Shown here: positions 25,279 to 34,866 of the stretch, one piece after another | Layout: every line of letters begins with the position of its first letter | Numbering within the stretch: position 1 is the first letter of the stretch | Assembly: GCF_901538265.1 (NCBI RefSeq) | Contig: NZ_LR593886.1 | Location: forward strand, 6,283,738-6,347,737 | Reading direction: 5' to 3' | From: Gemmata massiliana | GTDB taxonomy: Bacteria > Planctomycetota > Planctomycetia > Gemmatales > Gemmataceae | DNA length: 64,000 bases | Translations under genes and position numbers: made by a program | The notes under the pieces: generated by a model | Told to the model about the DNA's origin: nothing | Seen by the model: the letters and a program-made list of their open reading frames with translations, nothing else | Databases searched by the model: none

Positions 25279-26466
25279 TCAAGCCACGCGAGTCACGGGC
25301 AAATAGACCGTGAACGTAGCCCCGGTTCCCGGCCCTTCACTGTGTGCAGAGACCGTGCCGCCGTGCATCTCTACGAGCTTGCGCACGAGCGCCAGACCGA
25401 TCCCCAACCCGGACTGCGACCGGTTCAGTGTGCGGTCGACCTGCGTGAACAGCCCGAAGAGTTGCGGGAGCACAGTGGCCGAGATGCCAACCCCCGTGTC
25501 GCGCACGCTGACCGTCACGCGCCCCCCAACGGGCTTCACGGTGAGCCACACCCGACCGCCCGGTTCGGTGAACTTGCTCGCGTTGTTGAGGATGTTGCCA
25601 AACACCTGCGTGAGCCGGACCCGGTCGCCGTCCAGTTTCACCGGGGCGGTTGGGACATCCACGATCAGTTCCAGCCCGGCCTTCTCGAATAGCGACCGGC
25701 TCATATCGAGCACGGATTCCATGATGTCCTGAACCGTCAGCGTCTCGATGGTCAAACGCAACTTCCCGGTCGTGATCCGGGACACGTCCAGGAGGTCTTC
25801 CACGAGGCGCTTGAGCTGCGCGACCTGGCGCTCCATGCGCTCGCGTTGGCGCCGGACCGTGTCGCCCGTATCGTTCGCGAGCCGCAGAATTTCCAGAGCA
25901 TTCGTGATGGGTGTCAGGGGGTTCCGGAGTTCGTGCGCCAGGAGCGCGAGGAACTCGTCCTTGCGCTTATCGGCCTCGCGGAGCGCGGCATTCACGCGCG
26001 CCAGTTCCTCGGTACGTTCCTGGACCTTTCGCTCCAGTTCGGCCGCGGCCCGAGATTGGGCTACTGCGAACCGAATCGCCCGGTCCAGCAGCGAGGCAGT
26101 GAGTCCGGCCTTCTCCAGATAGTCGTCCGCGCCCGCGTCGAGTGCCTCAAGGTCCGTGCGCGAGTGCGCCTGCCCGGTGAACAGAATCACCGGCGCCGAG
26201 CGCCCGCGGGCACGGGCCTCGCGAAGTAACTCGATGCCGGTGCGCGCCCCGAGGTGGAAGTCCAACAGGTACACGTCGTGCGTACCGGTGCAAATCGCCT
26301 CAAGTCCCTCCCCGTAATGGGGCGTCCAGTCCAGGGTGTACGGCCGACCGGGAACGTCCGCCAGGCGCTCCTCGGTCAAGAACCGGTCGTCCTCGTCGTC
26401 GTCAATCAACAGTACCCGGGTGGCGGGTCCGGGGGCGGCGCGATCAGCCTTAAGGTCCGTTCCCAT
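25279..26466 (-). CDS. Receiver-histidine kinase hybrid
   Basis: 395 residues from the ATG at 26466. An N-terminal receiver (VLLIDDDEDDRFLTEE, phosphoacceptor Asp in VYLLDFHLG, Lys in DDYLEKAG) is joined by a coiled coil to HisKA (FLALLAHELRNPLTPI) and a HATPase_c domain (NILNNASKF, DTGVGI, GLGIGLALVRKLVEMHGG). No membrane segment, so it is cytosolic. The start overlaps the end of the upstream receiver gene by 17 bases. This layout (receiver feeding a kinase) suits a phosphorelay in which the upstream kinase or receiver modulates it. Confidence 0.93.
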   Translation of the reverse strand: MGTDLKADRAAPGPATRVLLIDDDEDDRFLTEERLADVPGRPYTLDWTPHYGEGLEAICTGTHDVYLLDFHLGARTGIELLREARARGRSAPVILFTGQAHSRTDLEALDAGADDYLEKAGLTASLLDRAIRFAVAQSRAAAELERKVQERTEELARVNAALREADKRKDEFLALLAHELRNPLTPITNALEILRLANDTGDTVRRQRERMERQVAQLKRLVEDLLDVSRITTGKLRLTIETLTVQDIMESVLDMSRSLFEKAGLELIVDVPTAPVKLDGDRVRLTQVFGNILNNASKFTEPGGRVWLTVKPVGGRVTVSVRDTGVGISATVLPQLFGLFTQVDRTLNRSQSGLGIGLALVRKLVEMHGGTVSAHSEGPGTGATFTVYLPVTRVA

Positions 26467-26911
26467 CTGGAGGCAGCTCCACAATTTCTAACCAATACTT
26501 TCCGAGCGTTCTCACCACATCAACCAGGCGCTCGAAGGTGACCGGTTTCGTGATGTACGACGCGGCCGATAAATCGTAACTCCGCAGCACGTCCTCCTCG
26601 GCCTTGGAGGTCGTCATAACCACAACACGAATGTTGCGCAAGCGCGGGTTCGCCTTAATTTCTTGAAGGGCCTCGCGCCCGTCCTTCCGCGGCATGTTCA
26701 GATCAAGGAGGATCAGCCCCGGGAGGGGAGCGGCCCCTTCCGCCGCGTACTTCCCGCGCTGGTTCAAATAATCGAGTAGCTCCTCCCCGTCCTCAACGAA
26801 CCGCAAATCGTTGGCCAAATGGTTCTCCTCGAACGCCTCCCGGGTCAATTGCCGGTCATCGGGATCGTCATCGGCCATCAGGATGGTGATCGGTTTGCTC
26901 CGGTCGGACAT
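26450..26911 (-). CDS. Single-domain response regulator (Rcp1/CheY-like)
   Basis: 153 residues from the ATG at 26911. Acidic pocket ADDDPDDR, phosphoacceptor Asp in LILLDLNMPRKDG, Thr in VVMTTSKAEED, Lys in YITKPV. The long loop after beta-2 (YLNQRGKYAAEGAAP) is typical of Rcp1-type regulators that pair with phytochrome-like kinases. The start lies 44 bases inside the end of the big kinase gene and the end overlaps the next hybrid gene by 17 bases, so the three form one coupled operon. No output domain. Confidence 0.95.
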   Translation of the reverse strand: MSDRSKPITILMADDDPDDRQLTREAFEENHLANDLRFVEDGEELLDYLNQRGKYAAEGAAPLPGLILLDLNMPRKDGREALQEIKANPRLRNIRVVVMTTSKAEEDVLRSYDLSAASYITKPVTFERLVDVVRTLGKYWLEIVELPPDGNGP

Positions 26912-29900
26912 CGGTCTTGGTACCCTCGTGCGGTTGAGTTTGGTGGACCGGGATGGTGACCACGAACGTGGTGCCCTCACCCGGCCGACTGTGAGCCGTA
27001 ATCGTCCCGCCGTGCCGCTCGGCGATCTTGCGACAAATAGCGAGCCCGACCCCGGTCCCTTCGTACTCGTCCCGCCCGTGGAGCCGCTGGAACACTTCAA
27101 AGATCCGGTCCCGGTACTTCTCGTCGAACCCGATCCCGTTGTCCCGCACACAGAAGCGGTACACCGGTCGGTCGGCCCCCGGCTGATTTTGGTCCGGGGC
27201 CACGAGTTCGGACGTGATCTCTACCACGGGTGGGACACCCGGTCGGTGAAATTTTACCGCATTGGCGATCAGGTTCTGAAACAACTGCCGCATCTGGGTC
27301 GGGTCCGCGTGGACCGCGGGTAGCGCACCGATTACGACCCGCCCGTTCGCCTGCCCGATACGAATGTCCAAATCCGATATCACTTCCCGGACCAGTTTGT
27401 CCAAATCGATCTGTTTGAACGGGCGCTGCTGTGTGGTGACGCGGGAGAACGTGAGCAGGTCGTCGATGAGCCGGCGCATCCGGCCCGCCGCGGTCAGCAT
27501 GCGATCAACGTACTCTTTCCCCTTGTCGGGAAGTTCCTCACGGCACTTCGTGACGAGCCGGTCACCGAAGGCCTGGATTTTGCGAAGCGGTTCCTGCAAG
27601 TCGTGTGAGGCGATGTATGCGAACTTCTCCAGTTCCCCGTTACTGCGTTCCAGTTCCGTGGCCACCGCCCGAACCTTCTGTTCGGTCCCCTTCCGCACCT
27701 CGATTTCACTGGTCAGTGCCGCGTTCGCCTGTTCCAGTGCGGCCGTGCGCTCGCGCACCACTTGTTCGAGGAAATCCCGCTGGCGCTTCTGATCGTCAAT
27801 GTCGGTGAGCGTCCCCACCCACTCGCCGACCGCCCCTGTCGGATCGCGCAGCGGAATGGCCGCGGAGAGGAACCAGCGGTACTCGCCGTCAGACGCCCGG
27901 CGCAAACGGAACTCCTGCGAGAACCCGTCGGCCTGCTGCGCGACCGCGATCTGCCACCCGGCGCGGAGCCGGTCCGCGTCGTCCGGGTGGAGTAAATCGC
28001 CCCCGAACCCGGTCTGGCGCCCGGACTCCAGTTCCGTTCCGGTGAACTCGGTCCAGCGCCGGTTGAAGAACGTCACCGCGCCCTGCGGGTCGGAAGTCCA
28101 GACGATTTGCGGAACGGTCTCGGTCAGCGTCCGGAACCGCAACTCGCTGGCCCGCATTTGCTCTTCGGCCCGGCGCTGTTCGGTCACGTCACGCGAAACC
28201 CCGAGCAACCGGTCCGGTTGACCGTTCGCACCGGGGAGCGGAGCCACCGACACGTCCCAGTACCGCGGTGTCCCCTTCGCGGTCGGGCAGAACCCCTGGA
28301 ACCGCCCGACGTTTCCGACCCGGGCGCCTGTCACGACCTCGCGAATCGTTTCGCGGTTCGCCACCGGCCACTGTTCAGCCCACAAGCTCCCGCGGATCGC
28401 AGTAAAATCGTCCAACTCCATGAGCCGACACCCGGCCTCGTTCATCTCCAGCACGCGCCCGTCGAGGTCGAACACCTTGAGGCAGTCGGGGCTGTTCTCG
28501 AACACGCTCCGGCGGAACGCTTCACTCTCCCGGATCTTCTCCACGGCCGTCTTCTGATCGTGGATATCGGCCATCGACCCGATCCACTGGTCCACGCGCC
28601 CATCCGCGTGCCGCAATGGGACCGCGACACTTTGGAACCAGCGGTAGGTGCCGGTTTCGGTGTGCATCAACCGGAACTCCTCCGTGAACCGGTCCGCGGT
28701 GCCGTCGGCCGCGTTGCCCACGGTGCTCCGCCACGCCGTGTACACGCGATCCCGGTCGTCGGGGTGAATCGCTTGCGTCCACCCGCGCCCGTGCGCCTCG
28801 TCGAGTTGCAGCGCGGTCTGTTCGATCCAGCGCTGGTTGAAGTACGTGATCTCGCCGTTCGCGTCCGCGTTCCAGACGATGTGCGGCACTGCCTCGGTCA
28901 ACGTCCGGTAGCGCTCCTCGCTCCTGCGCACCGCGAGTTCGGCGTCGCGCTGATCGGTGATGTCCAGGCACAGGCCCGCGAACCCCACGAACGCGCCCCC
29001 GGCCGTGTGGCGCGGGGTTCCGCGTGCCAGCACCCACCGGTACTCCCTGTCGTGCCGGCGCAGGCGGTACTCCAGCCCGAACGGTTCGCGCCGGTCGGCG
29101 GCACCGTTGTAGGCGTCCATGTACCGGGCGCGGTCGTCGGGATGCATGTCGTCGACCCAGCCGAACCCGGCCAGTTCCTCTGGAGAGCGCCCGGTAAATG
29201 CCAACCACGTCTTGTTGAAGTACGTCCGGCGCCGGTCCGGTTCCGAAAGCCAGATGAGCGCCGGTGAGCTGTCGGCCATCGTCCGGAACCGCTCCTCGCT
29301 CTCGCTCAGCGCGCCGCTCGTCCGGCGCCGGTCGATGTACTGCGCGACGCTCGCGGCGATCGGGTCGAGGTCCGCGATCAGCGCGCCAGGGAGTCGCGTG
29401 CCTGAAACGAGTTCCAGCACGCCGAACGCGCGCCCGTCCACGGTCAGCGGGTAGCCGGCAAAGGCACGCACTCCTGGTTGACCCAAATCCGGGTCGTTCT
29501 GTGCGTCGTTCGTCACGTGCCGGCGTCCGGTCCGGGCGATCCGACCGATCAGAGAGTCAGACATCAGCACGCGCTCGGGAGCGCCCGGGAGGTCGTCCGA
29601 GCCGGCGCCCGCGACTCGTTCCAGGCACTCGCTACTCGCATCAGTGAGCCAAATGCGTGCGGACGCCATATCAAGCGCGTCGGCCAGCGTTTCCACACAA
29701 TTCTGAAGCGCCGGCGTCGTTTCGCGAGTGGTCGCGAGGGCCGAGGCCACGTCAGCCCGGAGCGCGGTCGCTCGGGCACGCTCGGCCAGTTCGTCGGCCG
29801 TGCGTTTTTGCTCCGTGATATCGTGGAGCACGACCCCGGCCCCAAATGTCTTTCCGTCCGCCCGGCGCACCGGGAACGCGGTGACGTGCCACGCCAGCGT

Positions 29901-31064
29901 GTCGCCCCCGGTGGCGTGATTGGGGCGCTGAAGGGTGCCCGAAAACCCGCCGATCTCACCAGTCGCGATCAGGCGGTACGTTTCGGCCACGTCACGCGGG
30001 AAGTCGGGCAGTACGTCCGTGAGTTTGCGACCCAAGTGCTCGCTCACCGGCTTGCCGTTCGCCGCGGCGAGGTACGTGTTCACCTTCTCGTACCGCAACT
30101 CGGGATCGAAGAACACGATCCCCACCGGCGCGTTGTCGAAGAACGCATCCAGCCGCGCGAGCGCTTCGGCGGTCTGGTTCCGCGCGGCCGTCAGTTCGCT
30201 CTCGCGCTGACGCAAAGCCGCTTCCACCACCCGGCGCCGGGTCACTTCGGATTCCAATTCCTCCTGGCGGTTCAGAGCCGATGCGAGGGCGACCCGCGCG
30301 CGCCGCTGGGCGACACGTTGCGACTCGCCCAGCGCCGCACACGCCACACCGCAGAAGAAGAACAGCGCGCTCGCCAACTGGTTCCCCAGCCCCGAGACGA
30401 GGAACGATCCGCGCGGGTGCAAGAAGAAGTACATGTACCCGGCCACGCTAAGCATCAGCGTGACGAGCGCGGGCCGGAACCCGTGCTGCCAGCTCACGTA
30501 CACGACTCCGAGCAGCGCGACGACGAAGATCTGGTCGCTGCTCAAGAGCGGGTCGACGAGCCCGCGCACGAGCAGCGCGAGAACCCCGACCAGGATGCCG
30601 ATGATGTAAGCGCGCCACGGCACCCCGCGCCCGGCGCCCCGAGTGAGCGGTCGGTGGGATTTGGTGCCGGTATCGGCCGCGGACACGGCCTCGGCCACCG
30701 TGGGCATGACCCGCGGGATCACCTGAATCAGCGCCACGACCGTGATCCACGACAGGACCGCGGTGACGGCCTTCATCACCCCCTCGAACCGGTACACCGG
30801 GTACTCGAACAGCAGCGCGTCGATCAGGTGCGTGGTGCCGCACGCGAGGATGAACAGCGCGAAGAGGACGAAGAGGCGCGGGAACGGCAGGTCGCGGCGC
30901 CGCGTAAAATAAAACAGGACTAGCGGAATCGAAACGTAGGCCAACCAGATCAAAAAGTCGCTGGTCGCGTGCAGCCAAATCAGGGCGGGGGTCCAACCGC
31001 TTCCACCCTCCCCGCGGCGCGTGAAGTCCGCGGGGTCGAACAGGCCGGTGAGTACCTCGAACAT
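26868..31064 (-). CDS. Ethylene-receptor-like multi-PAS/GAF histidine kinase
   Basis: 1398 residues from the ATG at 31064 (AGGGGAG upstream). Residues 25-115 form a three-helix membrane domain like the ethylene-binding domain of plant ETR1: ATSDFLIWLAYVSIP and FILACGTTHLI. D36, Y43, I46, P47, I72, C75 and H79 match the seven ETR1 residues D25, Y32, I35, P36, I62, C65, H69; C65 and H69 bind Cu(I) in ETR1. A DUF4118-like membrane unit follows (about 150-260), then PAS (about 320-435), GAF (about 440-570), four PAS domains (about 590-1110), HisKA with His at about 1155 (SHDLQEPLRK) and HATPase_c to about 1390. No receiver is present; two receiver genes overlap downstream. Ethylene, another olefin or copper are possible ligands. 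Confidence 0.93.
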   Translation of the reverse strand: MFEVLTGLFDPADFTRRGEGGSGWTPALIWLHATSDFLIWLAYVSIPLVLFYFTRRRDLPFPRLFVLFALFILACGTTHLIDALLFEYPVYRFEGVMKAVTAVLSWITVVALIQVIPRVMPTVAEAVSAADTGTKSHRPLTRGAGRGVPWRAYIIGILVGVLALLVRGLVDPLLSSDQIFVVALLGVVYVSWQHGFRPALVTLMLSVAGYMYFFLHPRGSFLVSGLGNQLASALFFFCGVACAALGESQRVAQRRARVALASALNRQEELESEVTRRRVVEAALRQRESELTAARNQTAEALARLDAFFDNAPVGIVFFDPELRYEKVNTYLAAANGKPVSEHLGRKLTDVLPDFPRDVAETYRLIATGEIGGFSGTLQRPNHATGGDTLAWHVTAFPVRRADGKTFGAGVVLHDITEQKRTADELAERARATALRADVASALATTRETTPALQNCVETLADALDMASARIWLTDASSECLERVAGAGSDDLPGAPERVLMSDSLIGRIARTGRRHVTNDAQNDPDLGQPGVRAFAGYPLTVDGRAFGVLELVSGTRLPGALIADLDPIAASVAQYIDRRRTSGALSESEERFRTMADSSPALIWLSEPDRRRTYFNKTWLAFTGRSPEELAGFGWVDDMHPDDRARYMDAYNGAADRREPFGLEYRLRRHDREYRWVLARGTPRHTAGGAFVGFAGLCLDITDQRDAELAVRRSEERYRTLTEAVPHIVWNADANGEITYFNQRWIEQTALQLDEAHGRGWTQAIHPDDRDRVYTAWRSTVGNAADGTADRFTEEFRLMHTETGTYRWFQSVAVPLRHADGRVDQWIGSMADIHDQKTAVEKIRESEAFRRSVFENSPDCLKVFDLDGRVLEMNEAGCRLMELDDFTAIRGSLWAEQWPVANRETIREVVTGARVGNVGRFQGFCPTAKGTPRYWDVSVAPLPGANGQPDRLLGVSRDVTEQRRAEEQMRASELRFRTLTETVPQIVWTSDPQGAVTFFNRRWTEFTGTELESGRQTGFGGDLLHPDDADRLRAGWQIAVAQQADGFSQEFRLRRASDGEYRWFLSAAIPLRDPTGAVGEWVGTLTDIDDQKRQRDFLEQVVRERTAALEQANAALTSEIEVRKGTEQKVRAVATELERSNGELEKFAYIASHDLQEPLRKIQAFGDRLVTKCREELPDKGKEYVDRMLTAAGRMRRLIDDLLTFSRVTTQQRPFKQIDLDKLVREVISDLDIRIGQANGRVVIGALPAVHADPTQMRQLFQNLIANAVKFHRPGVPPVVEITSELVAPDQNQPGADRPVYRFCVRDNGIGFDEKYRDRIFEVFQRLHGRDEYEGTGVGLAICRKIAERHGGTITAHSRPGEGTTFVVTIPVHQTQPHEGTKTDVRPEQTDHHPDGR

Positions 31065-31223
31065 GGCTCCCCTGGGTCGGGCGAAGGGCCGAACGGGTCG
31101 GCGCAACCGGCACACTCCGTGTACCGTGACGCCGAACGGCGGGCGCGGCTGCTCTTAATTTGTGTCGCCCCAGAGTTCGGAACGCAGCGAATCCGAAAAC
31201 ACTCGGGTCAAAGTGCGTGTGTG

Positions 31224-31252
31224 TTCCACAGGACCAGTCCGGGGTGTAGAAT
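31224..31252 (+). promoter_or_regulatory. Candidate sigma-70 promoter for NtrC-type gene
   Basis: TTCCAC (31224-31229), 17-base spacer, TAGAAT (31247-31252) in the 220-base divergent region between the kinase and the activator. It would start transcription about 26 bases before the ATG at 31285. It is a visual match only. Confidence 0.5.
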
Positions 31253-31284
31253 ACACGAGCAGACAATCAACGTGGGAACAGCGC

Positions 31285-32739
31285 ATGGTTAACGACACGA
31301 CTCCTGCACCTTCCGTGCCAGCACCCCCTCCCTCTCCTGCACAACGAGTCCTGGTCGTCGAGGATCTGGAAGACACTCGCACTTCGCTCCAAGAACTCTT
31401 GCAGATGAGCCTCGGGCTGGAGGTCGACACCGCCGAAGACGGCGCCGCGGGGCTGACGCTGCTCCGCAGCAAGCCGTACAGTTTGGTCATTACCGACCTG
31501 CGGATGCCGAAGGTCGGCGGGATGAAGCTGATCGAGGCGATTCAGGCGGAGAAGATCCCCGTAACCGTGATCGTCACCACCGGCCACGGAAACGTGAAGG
31601 ACGCGGTCGAAGCGATGCGGATGGGCGTCTACGACTTCATGACCAAACCGCCGGACCCGCAGCACCTCCAACTCATCGTCCAGCGTGCGCTGCGCGAGCG
31701 CACGCTGCGGGACGAGGTCGCCGCCCTGCGGCGCGAACTCGGCGACCGCCACGCCTTCCAGAACGTGCTGAGCCGCAGCACCAAAATGTACGACATGTTC
31801 GAGCTGATCGGCAACGTCGCCGACACCAGTTCGACGGTGCTGATCCGCGGGGAGACCGGGAGCGGGAAAGAACAGGTCGCGCGGGCGATCCACCAAGCGT
31901 CCACCGCGTTCCGGCCCGGCGAGTTCGTCGCGGTCAATTGCGGCGCGCTCAACGAGAACCTGCTCGAGAGCGAACTGTTCGGCCACGAGAAGGGGTCGTA
32001 CACCGGCGCCGACCGCAAGCGCATCGGGCGGTTCGAGTTGGCCCACAAAGGCACGCTGTTTCTCGACGAGATCGGCGACGTGCCGATGTCGATGCAGATC
32101 AAACTGCTCCGCGTGCTCCAAGAGCGCCGGTTCGAGCGCGTGGGCGGCACGGAACCGATCGAGGTGGACGTGCGGGTGGTCGCGGCGACCCACCAGGACA
32201 TGGAAAAACTGGTAAAAGACGGGAAGTTCCGCGAAGACCTCTACTACCGGCTGAACGTGGTGCGGATCGATCTACCGCCGCTGCGCGAGCGCGTCGAGGA
32301 CATCCCGGTACTCGTGTCGCACTTCTGTGAGAAGTTCGCGCGGATCAACCAGAAGCCACCGACGGTCAGCCCGGAAGCACTGGCGATGTTAACGAAGTGC
32401 CCGTGGCCCGGGAACGTGCGCCAGCTCGAAAACGCCATCGAGCGCGCCTGCGTGACCGCACGCGACGGCGTCATTCGCACGAAGGACTTACCTCCGGAAG
32501 TGGGGCGCAAAACCGAAGGTGGGAAGAACCCGTTCCACGTCGACCTGACCCGTAAGTTACCGGATCAGTTGGCCGAACTGGTTGCGGCGTTCGAGGAGCG
32601 GTACATCCGCCGGGCGCTGAAACGGTCGCGGGGTCACGTGGGCAAGTGCGCGAAGATCACCGGGCTGTCGCGCCGCAGCATCACGGACAAGATTGCGCAG
32701 TACAAGATCGATAAGTCGCAATTCAAGGGCGGCGAGTGA
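31285..32739 (+). CDS. NtrC-type sigma-54-dependent response regulator
   Basis: 484 residues from the ATG at 31285. Receiver domain (VLVVEDLEDTR; phosphoacceptor D71 in VITDLRMPK), AAA+ domain with Walker A GETGSGKE near 190, the sigma-54 contact loop at 237-242 reading GSYTGA instead of GAFTGA, Walker B GTLFLDEIGD, and arginine-finger region RVVAATHQD. A Fis-type HTH ends the protein (GHVGKCAKITGLSRRSITDK). It is divergent from the ethylene-receptor-like kinase, so it may be its transcriptional output. Targets would have -24/-12 promoters; none was confirmed in this window. Confidence 0.95.
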   Translation: MVNDTTPAPSVPAPPPSPAQRVLVVEDLEDTRTSLQELLQMSLGLEVDTAEDGAAGLTLLRSKPYSLVITDLRMPKVGGMKLIEAIQAEKIPVTVIVTTGHGNVKDAVEAMRMGVYDFMTKPPDPQHLQLIVQRALRERTLRDEVAALRRELGDRHAFQNVLSRSTKMYDMFELIGNVADTSSTVLIRGETGSGKEQVARAIHQASTAFRPGEFVAVNCGALNENLLESELFGHEKGSYTGADRKRIGRFELAHKGTLFLDEIGDVPMSMQIKLLRVLQERRFERVGGTEPIEVDVRVVAATHQDMEKLVKDGKFREDLYYRLNVVRIDLPPLRERVEDIPVLVSHFCEKFARINQKPPTVSPEALAMLTKCPWPGNVRQLENAIERACVTARDGVIRTKDLPPEVGRKTEGGKNPFHVDLTRKLPDQLAELVAAFEERYIRRALKRSRGHVGKCAKITGLSRRSITDKIAQYKIDKSQFKGGE

Positions 32740-32831
32740 GCGGCGAAGTGCGCAACACTCGGCACCACTCCCGCCAGTGCTGATCCTGGAGTCGCGGACG
32801 ATCTGCAACAGGCTCTCACAATAAGCTCACC

Positions 32832-32862
32832 AAAAAAGGCGGACGAGATCATTCTCGTCCGC
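32832..32862 (-). terminator. Rho-independent terminator
   Basis: On the minus strand GCGGACGAGA, loop ATGA, exact complement, then CTTTTTTGG. It lies 43 bases beyond the stop of the minus-strand gene 32906-34798, between convergent genes. Confidence 0.85.
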
Positions 32863-32905
32863 GCTTGCATTTAGTTACTGCACGTCCGCGTTCCAGAGAA
32901 AGACA

Positions 32906-34798
32906 TCACTTCGGCGCTACTTTCAGAACCGGTGGAGGAGCCGGGCGCGCTCCGAGCGGTGGGCGAGTAGAGTCTGCCGCCTCCTCGGGATCGATGGTCA
33001 CTTCGCCACCATCGACCGTGACATACGGCCAGAACAATTCCGGTTTGAGGTTAGTCGGGAACAGGCTCACGCTTCCGTCGAAGCGCAGCGCAGGAGTGCG
33101 GTCCCAGCCCTTGTCGCCGAGTGGAGGAACCGCCCCACCGAACGGCAGGTCGGCGGGCTTCGACCAGATGACGCCCTCACCGGCTTCGATCACCGCGAGC
33201 GTGTTCGAGGTGCCATCGTGGATCGACGTGATCGCGAGACCGGTCTTTTCCCCCTGCCGCAACCACGGGCGCCCGAAGATTCCCTTCGGTTGGCCCTTTT
33301 GCGGATCGGAACCGATGAAGCCTTGGTAGTACGTCTCGCCCTTCGCGTGGTCCCGGTCGGGCGCGAGGTACACCTTCGGCATCTTCTCGATGAGCGCTTT
33401 GTTGTTCGGGCCGTCCCAAGCCTCGTCCATCTTGAACTGCCGGTAGAGAGCGTCCTGTTCGAGATACGGCAACAGGTGAACGCGCCAACTGAGGAGCACT
33501 TCACCCTTCGGCCCGTAGACGTTCGTGGGGAACTTGCCGTTCGCGTCGTGGTAACTGTGAAGCGCGAGGCCGATCATTTTCAGGTTGTTCATCCGCTGTT
33601 CGGCCTTCTTGCGGCTCTGAACGGCTTGGAGCAGGTCACCGAACGCCTTCGACGCGACCGGCCCGGCATCGACCTCCGTGCTCGCGAGCACGGCCGCGCC
33701 TTCGGTCTTCACGCTGGCCTTCTTCAAGCTCGCGGCGAACGTGCTCACGATCGGCGCCGCGGACTTCTCGAACGGCCGGCGGCTCTCCTTCATCTCCGCG
33801 GCCCACTCGTTCAGCTTCTCGGCGACCGTCCCGATGCCCTCCTCGAGCACGGGCGCGGCCCGCTTCGCGGCCGTCGCGTCGTCGAACGTGAGCGTCAGTT
33901 TGAGTTTCGCGGACTCGTTGAGATCCCCTGTAATGACCGCGTTGCGCGTTCCCAGGAGCGCGGTGTACGGCACCAGATCGCGCGGCACGTGGCGATCGAA
34001 TTCGCGGAACAGCGGCGACAGGTGAACGCCCGCAGCGAACGTGTGGTTCCCCGCAGCCGCGAGCGCGTCGGCGAGCGGACCGGTCGCGTTCTTCTTCAGG
34101 CTCGCGCTGAGCAGGGCCAACCGTATGAATTCGCCGTTCCGCTCCCCCGGGAGGAACACGAGCGTGCGGTCGTCCACCAGGAACAGCACCGAGAACACGT
34201 TGCGTGCGAGCGAGTAGCACAACGGTTCGGCGTCTCCGCCGTCCGCGTTCGCCAAGCCCGAATCCGCGTCCTTGGGATCGGGAATCACTTCGACCGGCCG
34301 CTCGATGGGAGTAGGCGATTTCGCCTCGACTCGCGGTGGGGAGCCATTAAAGCCGGGCCGACCGGGGTGCCTGTGGTTTTCAAATACCGGTTCGGCCTTC
34401 AAGTTCTTCAGCACGCGGACTTCGTTAAAAGGTGCGCTTGTGGTCACAACCAGGATCGGCTCCGATCCGCCGCGAGGTACGAGGCGCGGCCAGAACAGCG
34501 TGACGCGATCGATCTCCGTCGGCGCCACGCCGATCACTTCGGTCAGTCCCGCGAGCGCGTCCGGTTGCTTCGCGAGTTGCGTAAGTGCGGCCTTCAGATC
34601 AGGGTTGCGGGCGAGGTCGGAAACTTTGAGCGTCACGAACGCGCCGGCCGACTTCGGCACGACCGGCAGCGCGGAATTCGCTGGCGGCCCCTCACCGGGT
34701 CCGCTTCCCGGTTGGGGCGGCTGTTGTGCGGTCGAGGGCGCGTACAAGGACAGCCCGGCTATCAGCGCCAGCGCGGGCAGGAATCGTGCCTGGATCAC
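32906..34798 (-). CDS. Secreted protein with DUF1559-type C-terminal domain (copy 1)
   Basis: 630 residues from a GTG at 34798 with GAGGTG upstream; the upstream part of the open frame lacks a signal. A classical signal peptide (ARFLPALALIAGLSLYAPST, cleavage near AQQ) replaces the prepilin helix. Residues 30-430 are a repeat-free alpha/beta region with PKSAGAFVTLKVSDLARNP near the start. From about 440 a DUF1559-like domain follows (NNLKMIGLALHSYHDANGKF, LLPYLEQDALYRQF, HDGTSNTLAVIEAGE, DGSV). No H-x9-DG. Paralogous to the next gene upstream. Probably periplasmic or surface exposed; function unknown. Confidence 0.85.
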   Translation of the reverse strand: MIQARFLPALALIAGLSLYAPSTAQQPPQPGSGPGEGPPANSALPVVPKSAGAFVTLKVSDLARNPDLKAALTQLAKQPDALAGLTEVIGVAPTEIDRVTLFWPRLVPRGGSEPILVVTTSAPFNEVRVLKNLKAEPVFENHRHPGRPGFNGSPPRVEAKSPTPIERPVEVIPDPKDADSGLANADGGDAEPLCYSLARNVFSVLFLVDDRTLVFLPGERNGEFIRLALLSASLKKNATGPLADALAAAGNHTFAAGVHLSPLFREFDRHVPRDLVPYTALLGTRNAVITGDLNESAKLKLTLTFDDATAAKRAAPVLEEGIGTVAEKLNEWAAEMKESRRPFEKSAAPIVSTFAASLKKASVKTEGAAVLASTEVDAGPVASKAFGDLLQAVQSRKKAEQRMNNLKMIGLALHSYHDANGKFPTNVYGPKGEVLLSWRVHLLPYLEQDALYRQFKMDEAWDGPNNKALIEKMPKVYLAPDRDHAKGETYYQGFIGSDPQKGQPKGIFGRPWLRQGEKTGLAITSIHDGTSNTLAVIEAGEGVIWSKPADLPFGGAVPPLGDKGWDRTPALRFDGSVSLFPTNLKPELFWPYVTVDGGEVTIDPEEAADSTRPPLGARPAPPPVLKVAPK

Positions 34799-34866
34799 GG
34801 TGAACACCTCGGGAAGAGGTCGGTGTTGAATGTGAAGCGGCGGCCCACGTTGACCGCCGCACCCGA

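Noticed and set aside
29478-30923. 481-codon plus-strand frame opposite the large kinase
   Set aside because: Shadow of conserved PAS/GAF and membrane regions; no recognisable domain.
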